Assembly: GCA_034190085.1 (NCBI GenBank)
Contig: JAXHTS010000001.1
Coordinates: 1 to 46,879, forward strand
From: Spirochaetota bacterium
GTDB taxonomy: Bacteria; Spirochaetota; UBA4802; JAFGDQ01
Direction of reading: 5' to 3'
DNA length: 46,879 bases
Position numbers and translations under genes: made by a program. This document shows positions 8,151-16,718 of this stretch, one piece after another; within the stretch, counting starts at the first letter, position 1; each line of letters opens with the position of its first letter. Under the pieces are notes generated by a model. That model saw only the letters and a list, made by a program, of their open reading frames with translations, did not search any database and was not told the origin of the DNA.

Positions 8151-10646
8151 ATGAATTCTAAAATGATCAATCTCTTGTTAGTTCTTTTTTTAGTAATGAT
8201 ACCCATTGCAGATTGTGCCAAGGATGAGGATCGACAAATTATCCTATCAGGAAACCTAGAAATCGAGGATGAAGCATTTGGCCCTGCATTTGTAGCAATA
8301 TCCATAACCGATGATATAGAAAAAATCGAAAATGATCCTTATGATACAATTGTTCAGATCGTTACTGTTGATACAAGTGATTATAGTTTTAATGTTGATC
8401 TATCTGAATCAGATCTTATTCCTGGGCAGGAGATTTTTATCTTTGGTTTTGTTGATAATGATTTCAATTATGGGATTCCAGTGCCAGGTGAAGGAGATTA
8501 TGTTGGATTCTATTTTGACTTTCAGAACTGGAAGCCCTCCTATGTTTTACAAGAGGGACATAATGATGGAATGAACATTGAAGTAAAGCGAAGGGTCTAT
8601 AACTTTGATGCCAAGGTATCCGGTGTAATAGATGGTGATTACATCGGTAATATTATTCTTGTAGCTTATGCCGGCGAGTTAACATCCATGACGGATTTCG
8701 GGGAATTAGATATAAATGGCATAGTAGGATACCAAAGATTATTTAAGGGTGATTCTGCATTACCCTACTCATTAAGGATATTCCCCTATGGATATAACAT
8801 TCCTATTAAAAATGTGCTTCTGTTAGCCTTGTTTGATGACAATAAGAATGGCAAACCTGATGCTGGAGACATGATAGGTTTTTACTCTGATGAATACTAC
8901 AATCTACCAAGGATGATTACAATTCATGAGGAGACGATGAATGATAGGATTATCCATTCTGATCCTAGTCATGTTATTAAGTTGACTGAGCCCTCTGGAT
9001 ATAATATACCAATTTGCGGAAGTCTGCATTTACCTGAGGGAGAAATATATGATGAAACCTCCAGTCCTCTCTTTTTATTTATTGCTGAAACGGATGACCC
9101 TACTCAACTTTTGGATGATCCATTCAGGCATGTTAAATATTTCAAGAAAATAGAACCACCAGTAGAGGGTCCCCCACCTGAGGAGGAAGTTCAGAGCATT
9201 GAATTTAACATCTTGTTATCAGAGACAGATTTGAGGGAGGGTGATGAAATCTCAATTGGATCCATCTGGGATATGGATTATTCAGGAGGATTACCCTTTC
9301 CCACCCAGGGAGATTATATTGGTTTTTATATTGATTCTTTCACCATTAGCCCGACCTACAAATTACAGAATCATGAAAACAGTGACATCAATATTCATGT
9401 TAATCGCATGATATATTCATTTGAATCTAAAATCGAAGGCACTTGCTTTGGATGTGACACTGGCGAGCTAACAATAATTGCATATGCTGGAGAAATATAT
9501 TCATTCAATTTTATGGATGCCCTAGACTTCAATTATATAATTGGCTACCAAAAGAAAGCGATTGACCTTGCATACTCAAATTATTCCCTGGGAATATTGC
9601 CCTATGGCTATGATGTGCCAATACAAAATGTATATCTTCTGGCCATGCTGGATAAAAATGGGAATGGGATATGCGATGCTGGTGACATGATAGGGTACCA
9701 TACTGTTGAGTCCAATAACCTTCCATCATTATTAACTGTTGATGATGGTTTAATAAGCAATAAGCATATTAACATGACAATGGAGATAGCAGAACCCTCG
9801 GGATATGAAATTCCTATTATTGGGAGTTTGGAAATACCAGAGGGAGAGGTCTATGACGAAGACTCCGATCCTCTTTATCTCATAATCGCTAAAACCAACT
9901 ACTTCGGCGATATCTTTGATGATCCCGTAAATGTAATAAAATACTTCCAAAGAATAAAACCGCCTGAAAGGGGAATACAAATAATAGGGTTCAATATCGA
10001 CCTCTCTCAAACAGATCTTCAGGCCGGAGATGATATCATCGTCTCTGGGATATGGGATAAGGACTTGATTAGCGGATTTCCCTTCCCAACAGAGGGGGAT
10101 TATGTCGGGTTTTATATTAACTACAACGCCTTTAGCCCCACTTATAGATTGCAAAATGATATGAACGATGAGATAAATATAAAGGTTAATCGAAGTGTTT
10201 ATGGTTTTGATTCAACTATATCAGGAACAGTTGAGGGAGGAGATGCAGGTGAACTAACAATTATTGCTTATGCTCTCGATATCAATTTACTTAATCTAGA
10301 TTTCATCAATGTTGATAATATTATAGCTTATCAGAAAATCGAGAAGGGAGTGTTAGATCAAAATTACACCTTAGAGATTTTTCCTTATGGTCGGAATGTA
10401 CCCATTGCAAACGTCCTTCTCATAGCCTTTCTTGACATAAATAGAAATGGTTTTTTTGATGGAGGAGATTATATAGGATACCACATTGCAGATGACGACA
10501 TTTATTTCCCATCTATATTCACTGTTGTAGATGGAGAGAATTCAAATAAAGACATTAAAATGATTATACATATCCCTAGCCCTGAAGAGATGATACTGAT
10601 CCTTCTCGATACAATCTCTCAATTACTGGAAGATATTTTCGGATAA
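8151..10646 (+). CDS. Three-repeat surface lipoprotein with calcium-loop-like motifs
   Basis: 831 aa, no family recognised. An N-terminal signal (MNSKMINLLLVLFLVMIPIA) ends at Cys22 in IADC. This is a non-canonical lipobox of the relaxed kind seen in spirochaetes, so lipidation is inferred. The rest is three tandem repeats of about 255-270 aa (about 33-287, 288-556, 557-808). Each repeat carries a GDY(V/I)GFY motif (near residues 115, 387, 649), an F/LPYG-N-P block, and a loop of the form D-x-N-x-N-G-x-x-D-x-G-D (near 229, 501, 762) followed by (M/Y)IG(F/Y). These loops resemble dockerin or EF-hand calcium sites. The repeats look like prealbumin-type beta sandwiches. The start has GGGG about 9 nt upstream. 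The next lipoprotein gene begins 36 bp downstream, so they are probably co-transcribed. Confidence 0.75.
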   Translation: MNSKMINLLLVLFLVMIPIADCAKDEDRQIILSGNLEIEDEAFGPAFVAISITDDIEKIENDPYDTIVQIVTVDTSDYSFNVDLSESDLIPGQEIFIFGFVDNDFNYGIPVPGEGDYVGFYFDFQNWKPSYVLQEGHNDGMNIEVKRRVYNFDAKVSGVIDGDYIGNIILVAYAGELTSMTDFGELDINGIVGYQRLFKGDSALPYSLRIFPYGYNIPIKNVLLLALFDDNKNGKPDAGDMIGFYSDEYYNLPRMITIHEETMNDRIIHSDPSHVIKLTEPSGYNIPICGSLHLPEGEIYDETSSPLFLFIAETDDPTQLLDDPFRHVKYFKKIEPPVEGPPPEEEVQSIEFNILLSETDLREGDEISIGSIWDMDYSGGLPFPTQGDYIGFYIDSFTISPTYKLQNHENSDINIHVNRMIYSFESKIEGTCFGCDTGELTIIAYAGEIYSFNFMDALDFNYIIGYQKKAIDLAYSNYSLGILPYGYDVPIQNVYLLAMLDKNGNGICDAGDMIGYHTVESNNLPSLLTVDDGLISNKHINMTMEIAEPSGYEIPIIGSLEIPEGEVYDEDSDPLYLIIAKTNYFGDIFDDPVNVIKYFQRIKPPERGIQIIGFNIDLSQTDLQAGDDIIVSGIWDKDLISGFPFPTEGDYVGFYINYNAFSPTYRLQNDMNDEINIKVNRSVYGFDSTISGTVEGGDAGELTIIAYALDINLLNLDFINVDNIIAYQKIEKGVLDQNYTLEIFPYGRNVPIANVLLIAFLDINRNGFFDGGDYIGYHIADDDIYFPSIFTVVDGENSNKDIKMIIHIPSPEEMILILLDTISQLLEDIFG

Positions 10647-10682
10647 AGAACATTAATGATTAAGAAAATAGGGAGCAGGTCC

Positions 10683-13631
10683 ATGAATTTGAATAAGCTT
10701 AGAGTAATAGCAATCAACTTCTCTAAAATATACGTTTTAGCATTACTTACCCTCTGCTTATCCTTTTATTCATGCAATGGGTTAAGTGATTCTGTCTTAG
10801 ATCCATCCGATTTCGTAACATCAGGAGACAGCATAGAGAATAATCATCCTCCCACACTCGAGACAATAGGTGATCGAACAGTGAAGGATGAAGAACTTCT
10901 ACAATTTACAATATCTGCTGAAGATCCTGACAATGATGCGTTGACCTTTTATGCCAGCAACCTGCCAACAGGGGCAACCTTCGACCCTCATAACCTGCAA
11001 TTTTTCTGGACACCTAATTATAATCAGACAGGAAATTATAAAAAAATTCTCTTTACTGTAACCGATAGCGGCATACCATCAAAGAGTGATTCTGAGTCTA
11101 TCGCTATCTCAGTAGGTAATGTAAACCGACCTCCTTGCCTTGAGGAAATAGAGGATAAGCATGTCAAGGAGAATGAAATACTACAGTTTACTATCTCTGC
11201 AAGGGATCCTGATGGGGATGATTTAACCTACTCTGTTAGCAACCTTCCTAGGGGAGCGACCTTTAATGCCTCCACTGGAGAATTTTTTTGGCAACCAGAT
11301 TATACTCAGTCCGGAAATCACAAGGACATTCTTTTCACTGTGATTGATAATGGAACGCCATCAACGTTAAGCGACTCTAAGGCTATCAACATCACAGTCG
11401 GGATGGTGAATTCCCCTCCTATCCTTACACCAATAGGGGATAAGCTAGTCAATGAAAATGATACCCTTAGCTTTACAATATCCGCCACTGATATTGATGG
11501 AGACGAATTGACTTATTCAGCCAGCAACCTTCCAACAGGCGCGAGTCTTAATACTCCCCAGAGACTATTTAGCTGGACTCCTGACTATTCACAATCCGGT
11601 AATTATAAAAATATTCTCTTCGTTGTGACTGATAATGGAACTCCATCAGAAAATGATTATGAAGAGATCACCATCACCGTCGGAAATGTCAACCGACCCC
11701 CCCTTTGGGATACTATAGGGGACAAGACAATTAGCGAGGGGGAGCTTCTTCAATTCACTATATCCGCGACAGACCCTGATGGGGACGGACTAATCTATTC
11801 AGGCAGCAATCTTCCAACAGGCGCATATTTCAACAGCCAAACTAGAGTATTCTCCTGGATACCAGATTATACCCAATCAGGAAATTATAGGGATATAACC
11901 TTCACCGTTGTTGACGATGGGATTCCCACAGAGGGTGATAATGAGGCTATCACTATCACTGTGGGAAATATTAATCGTCCTCCTGTACTTGATCCAATAG
12001 GAGACAGGAACCTCACTGAGGGTGAGCTTTTAGAATTCACAATATTCTCAACAGATCCGGATGGCGACAACTTGACCTACTCAGCCTCTAATCTTCCTAA
12101 AGGCGCAGACTTTAACAGCGACACAAGGATATTTTCATGGACGCCCAACTATAGTCAATCCGGCATTTATACAGACGTTAAATTCACTGTGACTGACAAT
12201 GGAATACCTAATGAGAGCGACTTAGAGAATATCACCATTACTGTAAATAACAGACAATGGTGGGATATATCCTGGGGATACCGTAGAGAAATTATTCTAT
12301 CTGACAATGGTTCTGAATGGGATCTAACCAATTATCAGGTAAACATTAATTTGGATTCATCTTTTGATTTTGCCAAAGCAGATGAGAATGGCGATGATAT
12401 ACGATTTACTTATTATGAGTCAATGACTCAAAGCGAATCAGAGATAAATTACTGGATTGAAAACTGGGATGTAGTAGCAAAAGAGGCTTCAATATGGGTG
12501 AATGTTACAACAATCCCTAGTGATTCAATTGCTGTAATCTATATATATTACGGCAATGATTCTGTTTCTGCCGTATCTTCAAAAGAACTAACCTTTTATA
12601 ATGACAACTTTATTGATACTTTTTACAATAGTACTAAAATTGATACCCAAGAATCTAGTAATATAAGTGTATATAACAATAATGTAATTATTGATATCGA
12701 TCAATATACTACAATCTATAACTATGATGGTGTTACTCAATCTTTATCAGTTCCAAAAGCGTATGAGAACGATGTTGACCGTTTCCCTTTTGAAGGCGAT
12801 CCAGCTCGCAGAAATGATCATGAAGAGGCAACAGATTCGCAATATGCAGCTATTGCTGCTTCTGATAATAACAGATGGGAAACTGACAATCCCGGTTATA
12901 GTGTAATATGGGGTTGTGACGAAATGATGCTGTGGCTGGATATGGTAATCGATGAACCATTAGAGGATATCACTTATATAGACTTGACATTTGAAGGATA
13001 TTATAGCGATCAAAGTGGTGACTTTAGGATATATGTTTTGGAGAGAGGCGCTGACTGGTGGATGGATGAATCCTGGAATCAATTAGGCAGCGAATTGAGC
13101 ATCCCATCTGGAACTGATGGAGTGATAAGTCGTCCCATATCTTCAGATTTTGACGCTTACATAGACGAACTGGATGGCAATATTACCTGGGTAGTTGGAG
13201 CGCCAGATGTGTGTAGAGAACGTCTATACATCGATTATGTGGAGATGGAGGTCTTTACTCATTCAACACTTGTCTCTGTTGCGATTCCAGAGGATGAAAA
13301 TACTCGACTGATTGCAGGAGAGACACTATCCTTCAATGATACAGAGCCAACAAATACTGAGATAAGATATTACATTGAATACAATACCGGCGATTCCTGG
13401 ACATTAATTCCAGATTCATGTTTATTCGGAAATTTTGCGGGATTTGACGAATCTCAAGTTGACATCTCTTCTATAGCAAGAGACTATGGAAGAATTAGAC
13501 TAAGGGCGGAGTTGTCTACAACAAACTCTTCAATCACACCTATATTACATGACTGGAAAGTATTTCACTCTTACCGAAAATACGTTGATCCTGAACCATC
13601 GTATAATGTTGGCGAGGAAGAATCCCTTTAG
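10683..13631 (+). CDS. Ig-like repeat lipoprotein with DUF2341-type domain
   Basis: About 982 aa, exported. A hydrophobic signal ends in LSFYSC, so Cys31 is a probable lipidation site. Residues about 55-525 are five tandem units of roughly 95 aa, each opening with (N/S)xPP, containing DPDGD and SNLPxGA, and ending in TVTDNGxPS. This is the cadherin-like/putative-Ig pattern found in surface adhesins; the DxD groups may bind calcium. A DUF2341-type domain follows (about 526-640: WWDISWGYRRE, DIRFT, YYGN). The C-terminal 300 residues are unassigned beta-rich sequence. The ATG at 10683 is preferred over 10656 because GGGAG lies 7 nt before it. It is probably the partner of the upstream repeat lipoprotein at the cell surface. 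Confidence 0.82.
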   Translation: MNLNKLRVIAINFSKIYVLALLTLCLSFYSCNGLSDSVLDPSDFVTSGDSIENNHPPTLETIGDRTVKDEELLQFTISAEDPDNDALTFYASNLPTGATFDPHNLQFFWTPNYNQTGNYKKILFTVTDSGIPSKSDSESIAISVGNVNRPPCLEEIEDKHVKENEILQFTISARDPDGDDLTYSVSNLPRGATFNASTGEFFWQPDYTQSGNHKDILFTVIDNGTPSTLSDSKAINITVGMVNSPPILTPIGDKLVNENDTLSFTISATDIDGDELTYSASNLPTGASLNTPQRLFSWTPDYSQSGNYKNILFVVTDNGTPSENDYEEITITVGNVNRPPLWDTIGDKTISEGELLQFTISATDPDGDGLIYSGSNLPTGAYFNSQTRVFSWIPDYTQSGNYRDITFTVVDDGIPTEGDNEAITITVGNINRPPVLDPIGDRNLTEGELLEFTIFSTDPDGDNLTYSASNLPKGADFNSDTRIFSWTPNYSQSGIYTDVKFTVTDNGIPNESDLENITITVNNRQWWDISWGYRREIILSDNGSEWDLTNYQVNINLDSSFDFAKADENGDDIRFTYYESMTQSESEINYWIENWDVVAKEASIWVNVTTIPSDSIAVIYIYYGNDSVSAVSSKELTFYNDNFIDTFYNSTKIDTQESSNISVYNNNVIIDIDQYTTIYNYDGVTQSLSVPKAYENDVDRFPFEGDPARRNDHEEATDSQYAAIAASDNNRWETDNPGYSVIWGCDEMMLWLDMVIDEPLEDITYIDLTFEGYYSDQSGDFRIYVLERGADWWMDESWNQLGSELSIPSGTDGVISRPISSDFDAYIDELDGNITWVVGAPDVCRERLYIDYVEMEVFTHSTLVSVAIPEDENTRLIAGETLSFNDTEPTNTEIRYYIEYNTGDSWTLIPDSCLFGNFAGFDESQVDISSIARDYGRIRLRAELSTTNSSITPILHDWKVFHSYRKYVDPEPSYNVGEEESL

Positions 13632-13682
13632 ATATTCCTTAAATGCTCGTGAAAGAATTAAACACAAAGGAGCTGAATACCT

Positions 13683-14903
13683 ATGAATCCATCAGCGTTA
13701 TCTGACATAAAGGTAGTAGAGTGGAGCGAATCTGTCTCAGGGCCTTATTGCGGGAAGCTTCTTGCTGATTTGGGGGCTGAGGTTATAAAAATTGAAAGGC
13801 CTGGTTTTGGGGACCGATCCAGGAGCTACGGCCCTTTTCCGCAAGACATACCTCACTATGAAAAGAGCGGTCTATTTCTATATCTCAATACCAATAAAAA
13901 AAGTGTAACCTTAGATGTTACAAAAGCGACTGGTGCTGAGATTTTTAGAGAATTAGTAAAATCTGCAGATGTTCTCGTTGAGAACAATCCCCCTAGTTTG
14001 GTTGAAAAGCTATGTTTAAATTTTAAAAATTTAAAAAAGCTTAATAAAAAATTAATTGTAACATCGATTACTCCCTTTGGATATACTGGACCCTATCGAG
14101 ATCACAAGGCATGCGAGCTTACCAGCTTTAATTTAAGCGGTTTAGCATTTACCAATCCTTATGTTGGTGTAGATAATATTGAGGAACAACCACCCTTGAA
14201 GGGGCCACCGCATCAAGGTGAAATTATTGCTGGTTTAGGAGGAGCAATAACCACAATGTCAGCTATTTTTGCATGTAACATATCAGGATTTGGGCAACAC
14301 GTAGACATATCAGAGCAGGAAGCCTTAACCTCTATGATCCGACGAGACCTTGGCCTTTATAATTATGAGGGTATAATTAAGACTAGGATTAAGGGGAGTC
14401 AACCTCAGGTTGAATTTGTGATGGGTCATTGTAAAAATGGTTACTTCTATATGCTTTGTAATACTGACAAGTTCTGGGATGCCTGGGTGGAGCTGATGGA
14501 CAGTCCTGATTGGACAAAAGAAGCCTTTTGCCAGGATCGCGCTTCAAGGCGGGAAAATTGGTATAAGATCAGGCCAAGGATAGAGGAGTGGTCAGAAGGA
14601 CAACTTCTCGAGGATATAGTCAGCGAAGCTCAATCGAGACGCATTCCCTGCATGCCCATCAACACCATTGAAGAATTGTACAAATCTGAACTTTTAAAAG
14701 ATCGAGACTATTTTGTAGAAATTGATCATAAAGAGGCTGGCAAAATAAAATATCCGGGGGCACCTTATAAATTATCACAAACCCCTTGGCATATTAAGTC
14801 TCCTGCTCCTCTTTTGGGTGAACACAATGATAAAATTCTTGGTGGACAACTCGGTTATTCCAGAAAGGATTTAGTAAAGATGAGAGTAGAGGGAGTAATA
14901 TGA
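13683..14903 (+). CDS. CoA-transferase family III (CaiB/BaiF type)
   Basis: 406 aa, close to the family length. The N-terminus has the family signature SGPYCGKLLADLGAEVIKIE followed by GDxxR. Family III enzymes move CoA between acyl-CoA and a free acid, or racemise acyl-CoA, through an aspartate that forms a mixed anhydride. At the equivalent place this protein has HQGEIIAGL, so Glu180 sits where Asp is usual. This is shared, as far as I recall, with some uncharacterised members. The ISGFGQHVDISEQEAL segment that follows is standard. The start has GGAG 10 nt upstream. It is 51 bp after the Ig-repeat lipoprotein gene, but a shared role is not evident. Substrate cannot be predicted. Confidence 0.88.
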   Translation: MNPSALSDIKVVEWSESVSGPYCGKLLADLGAEVIKIERPGFGDRSRSYGPFPQDIPHYEKSGLFLYLNTNKKSVTLDVTKATGAEIFRELVKSADVLVENNPPSLVEKLCLNFKNLKKLNKKLIVTSITPFGYTGPYRDHKACELTSFNLSGLAFTNPYVGVDNIEEQPPLKGPPHQGEIIAGLGGAITTMSAIFACNISGFGQHVDISEQEALTSMIRRDLGLYNYEGIIKTRIKGSQPQVEFVMGHCKNGYFYMLCNTDKFWDAWVELMDSPDWTKEAFCQDRASRRENWYKIRPRIEEWSEGQLLEDIVSEAQSRRIPCMPINTIEELYKSELLKDRDYFVEIDHKEAGKIKYPGAPYKLSQTPWHIKSPAPLLGEHNDKILGGQLGYSRKDLVKMRVEGVI

Positions 14904-15004
14904 GCCGATTGCTCCCCAACTAAATACCTTTTGGAAAAGATAATCCTCTGAAAAACTCGGCACAAACTCCCTGACTCCTAAAGGCATATATCATTTTAGC
15001 CTGC

Positions 15005-15262
15005 TTATTGACAAAAAACCAGCCCAGGGCAAGGCAACTGAACTTCCGGTTTTGAAATTGAATTATCCGTGAATAATTCAATACACACAAATCTGCCTGT
15101 GCTCGTCAAGCGGATGCCGATGTTGTTGTACTCGTTATACGGGTCGTTACTGCACCAATTGCCGGCCTGCATTCTATTAGCAAAGTCGTTTCTGCTTCCG
15201 TTGCGAATCACTCGATTCGAACGGCTTATGATGCCATGCCCCTTAATTTGTATTTTAGCAAA
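15005..15262 (-). pseudogene. DGR-type variable region of a C-type-lectin/FGE-fold protein, orphan fragment
   Basis: The minus-strand frame from a stop at 15263-15265 to a stop at 15005 contains SNRVIRNGSR and later NNIGIRL. The block from GS to IGIRL is 31 residues, the same length as the canonical pattern GGSWxxxAxxCRxAxRxxxxPxxRxxxIGFRL. That pattern marks the C-terminal variable region of formylglycine-generating-enzyme-fold proteins targeted by diversity-generating retroelements. GS, an alanine, the central P and the IGxRL end are kept. Upstream there is only about 50 nt of open frame and no start, so the body of the gene is missing. No reverse transcriptase is present in the window. A perfect hairpin lies just downstream (15058-15081). 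Confidence 0.55.
15058..15081 (-). repeat. Perfect hairpin downstream of DGR-like block
   Basis: TTGAATTAT and ATAATTCAA form a 9-bp perfect stem with a 6-nt loop. In minus-strand reading it begins about 26 nt after the IGIRL codons. Functional DGRs carry a hairpin or cruciform shortly after the variable repeat that helps target cDNA integration. The position fits, but the role is inferred. Confidence 0.5.
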
Positions 15263-15265
15263 TTA

Positions 15266-15782
15266 TTGCCATGATCATTAAATGTCAAATCAGACTCAGC
15301 ATGCTGCTTAGTTCTATTTTTAATTTTTACTTTCAATATCTTTCACATATTCTATTTCCGAAGGAAATAGTAATATCTCTATCTAGTAATTCAGCTTTCA
15401 TATGCCGATGACCTCATGTTGATTTCTTACTCAACTGATCGTAGACCCAACCAAGGGCATCCATCTTTTTTACTTCATTTCACCTTTATCGAGTTATCGA
15501 GAGTTAATATATCGTGTCCTTCTTTGTGAGCATTAGAGCATTGAATAAATCATATACTTTACGCACTAACATTGATTCCAGATTCCAGCGTGCAACATTC
15601 AAAAAAATTAATAAAGCGAGTTCGGTGATTGACACTTTATTAGCTCGATAATTATAAAATAATGTAATATTATTGTCTTCTCAGAATATAGCGATGAGAA
15701 ACGGATGATTTTAAACATAAAGGTAATAACTCTTATGAAATTTTGGTTTGTTACCTTTTCATCGGTAGTTTGCCTTTTACTT
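15266..15782. other. Gene-poor part of decayed region
   Basis: No intact gene. On the minus strand, around 15345-15465, one frame holds MDALGWVYDQLSKKS, a TGA, and then MKAELLDRDITISFGNR. It looks formerly coding, but I cannot assign it to a family. The rest of this stretch is AT-rich. Confidence 0.35.
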
Positions 15783-15905
15783 CTATATGTTTACAAAAAG
15801 CCAGTCAAGTTGAGTAAAGACCTTGTTTTTATCCAGCAGTTTGCGGTTTTCATTGGCCAACTGGTCGTTGGCACCCAGAATGTCTTTAAGGATCTTAATC
15901 TCCAT
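15783..15905 (-). pseudogene. hypB: hypB remnant, N-terminal part
   Basis: HypB is a GTPase that delivers nickel to [NiFe]-hydrogenase. The frame from the ATG at 15905 starts MEIKILKDILGANDQ, followed by an ENRKLLDKN block and VF. This is the well-conserved entry of HypB before its P-loop. After VF the reading fails. Shifting frame recovers LNLT, which is how family members continue (VFVLNLxSSPGxGKT), so about 2 nt appear to be deleted. The P-loop and everything beyond it are absent. It follows the hypA remnant by one nucleotide in the usual hypA-hypB order. Confidence 0.72.
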
Positions 15906-15906
15906 A

Positions 15907-16008
15907 TCATTCTACTTCTATGCTTTTTATCATAAGTTCTCTTCCGGCGATTATTTTCATACTGTCATTGTCACAATAAAGGTATGTCCATGCTTCTTTT
16001 TGGGGAAT
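15907..16008 (-). pseudogene. hypA: hypA remnant, C-terminal end
   Basis: HypA is the nickel chaperone that works with HypB in hydrogenase maturation. The frame ends in YCDNDSMKIIAGRELMIKSI followed by EVE and TGA. This is the typical HypA C-terminus (CPxCGSxDxxIxxGRELxIxSIEVE). Only one cysteine of the last zinc CxxC pair is left. The N-terminal two thirds, including the MHE nickel site, are missing; that space is taken by the decayed sigma gene. Synteny with the adjacent hypB start supports the call. Confidence 0.65.
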
Positions 16009-16068
16009 TGTCGAAGTCTGTTTATTACCAGTAACTAAAAAAGGTTACATCAGCGGATTTTGAAAAAC

Positions 16069-16454
16069 TCAAAATGCTGGTTTTTGATAAGTTATTGAAT
16101 TTGCTTGCTCAAATCCGTAATATCTTCCGGAAGTATTGGTTTGGGCTATATGAATGAGGTCATCAAGGGAAGAAAAGGAGTCTTTCTTTTGTTTTGCAAA
16201 GATCTGTAACCTATATTCTAGGTGATTCTATATAACCATGTATGCATCTTACTGTCTTCTCAGTAATCATCGATACTGCGCCAAGTTTGCACAAAGGCTT
16301 CTTAGGTAACACACTCTGCATCTTCTATGCTCCCCGTTGGTTGATACGTTAAATTATATATTTTCGTTCCAAATGTGCTACATAAATACTCGACACCCTC
16401 CTCATTATCAGCTTAAAGGTTTTTTATTAATTCTCCTTGAATAAGACTTTTCAT
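16069..16454 (-). pseudogene. Decayed ECF sigma-70 factor
   Basis: From the ATG at 16454 one frame reads as an ECF sigma factor with four in-frame stops. Region 2 is clear: KIYNLTYQPTGSIEDAECVT, stop, EAFVQTWRSIDDY, stop, EDSKMHTWLYRIT, stop, NIGYRSLQNKRKTPF. The first stop follows KNL near the start. After KRKTPF the homologous reading continues in another frame as SLDDLIHIAQ. Region 4, the -35-binding part, is absent. This is clear degeneration, unlike the intact ECF gene at 41045. The second stop (TAA) stands where family members have Gln (CAA). Confidence 0.78.
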
Positions 16455-16718
16455 TTATATTTTAGAAATACAGCTGCATATTACACTGATAGTTAGAAAG
16501 CCTAACAAGTAAGTATATAGTTTTCTGTATAGTAAGAATAATACTGACAAGCAAAATTAAATAATGATTGAAGCTTCTTTGTGCAAAATACAACTTGACA
16601 TTCGGTTAATTCTCCTTTGGAATTTCTCAAAAGGATTTTCAATCCCCATCCTTTTATCTGCCTGTTAAGCAATATTTGAATGACAAAGGAGGATTTATTG
16701 ATAAGGGAGGTAAATTGA

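Noticed and set aside
9750-10154. Open frame of 134 codons antisense to the repeat lipoprotein
   Set aside because: The sense frame has clear tandem repeats; the antisense frame has no start signal or motif.
15705-16038. Two overlapping plus-strand frames (76 and 71 codons)
   Set aside because: They are antisense to the hypB and hypA remnants, whose similarity is convincing; the plus frames have no motif.
16069-16454. Stop codon reassignment to explain the in-frame stops in the sigma gene
   Set aside because: TAA, TGA and TAG are all present and followed by a frameshift; other genes use these as normal stops, so decay is simpler.
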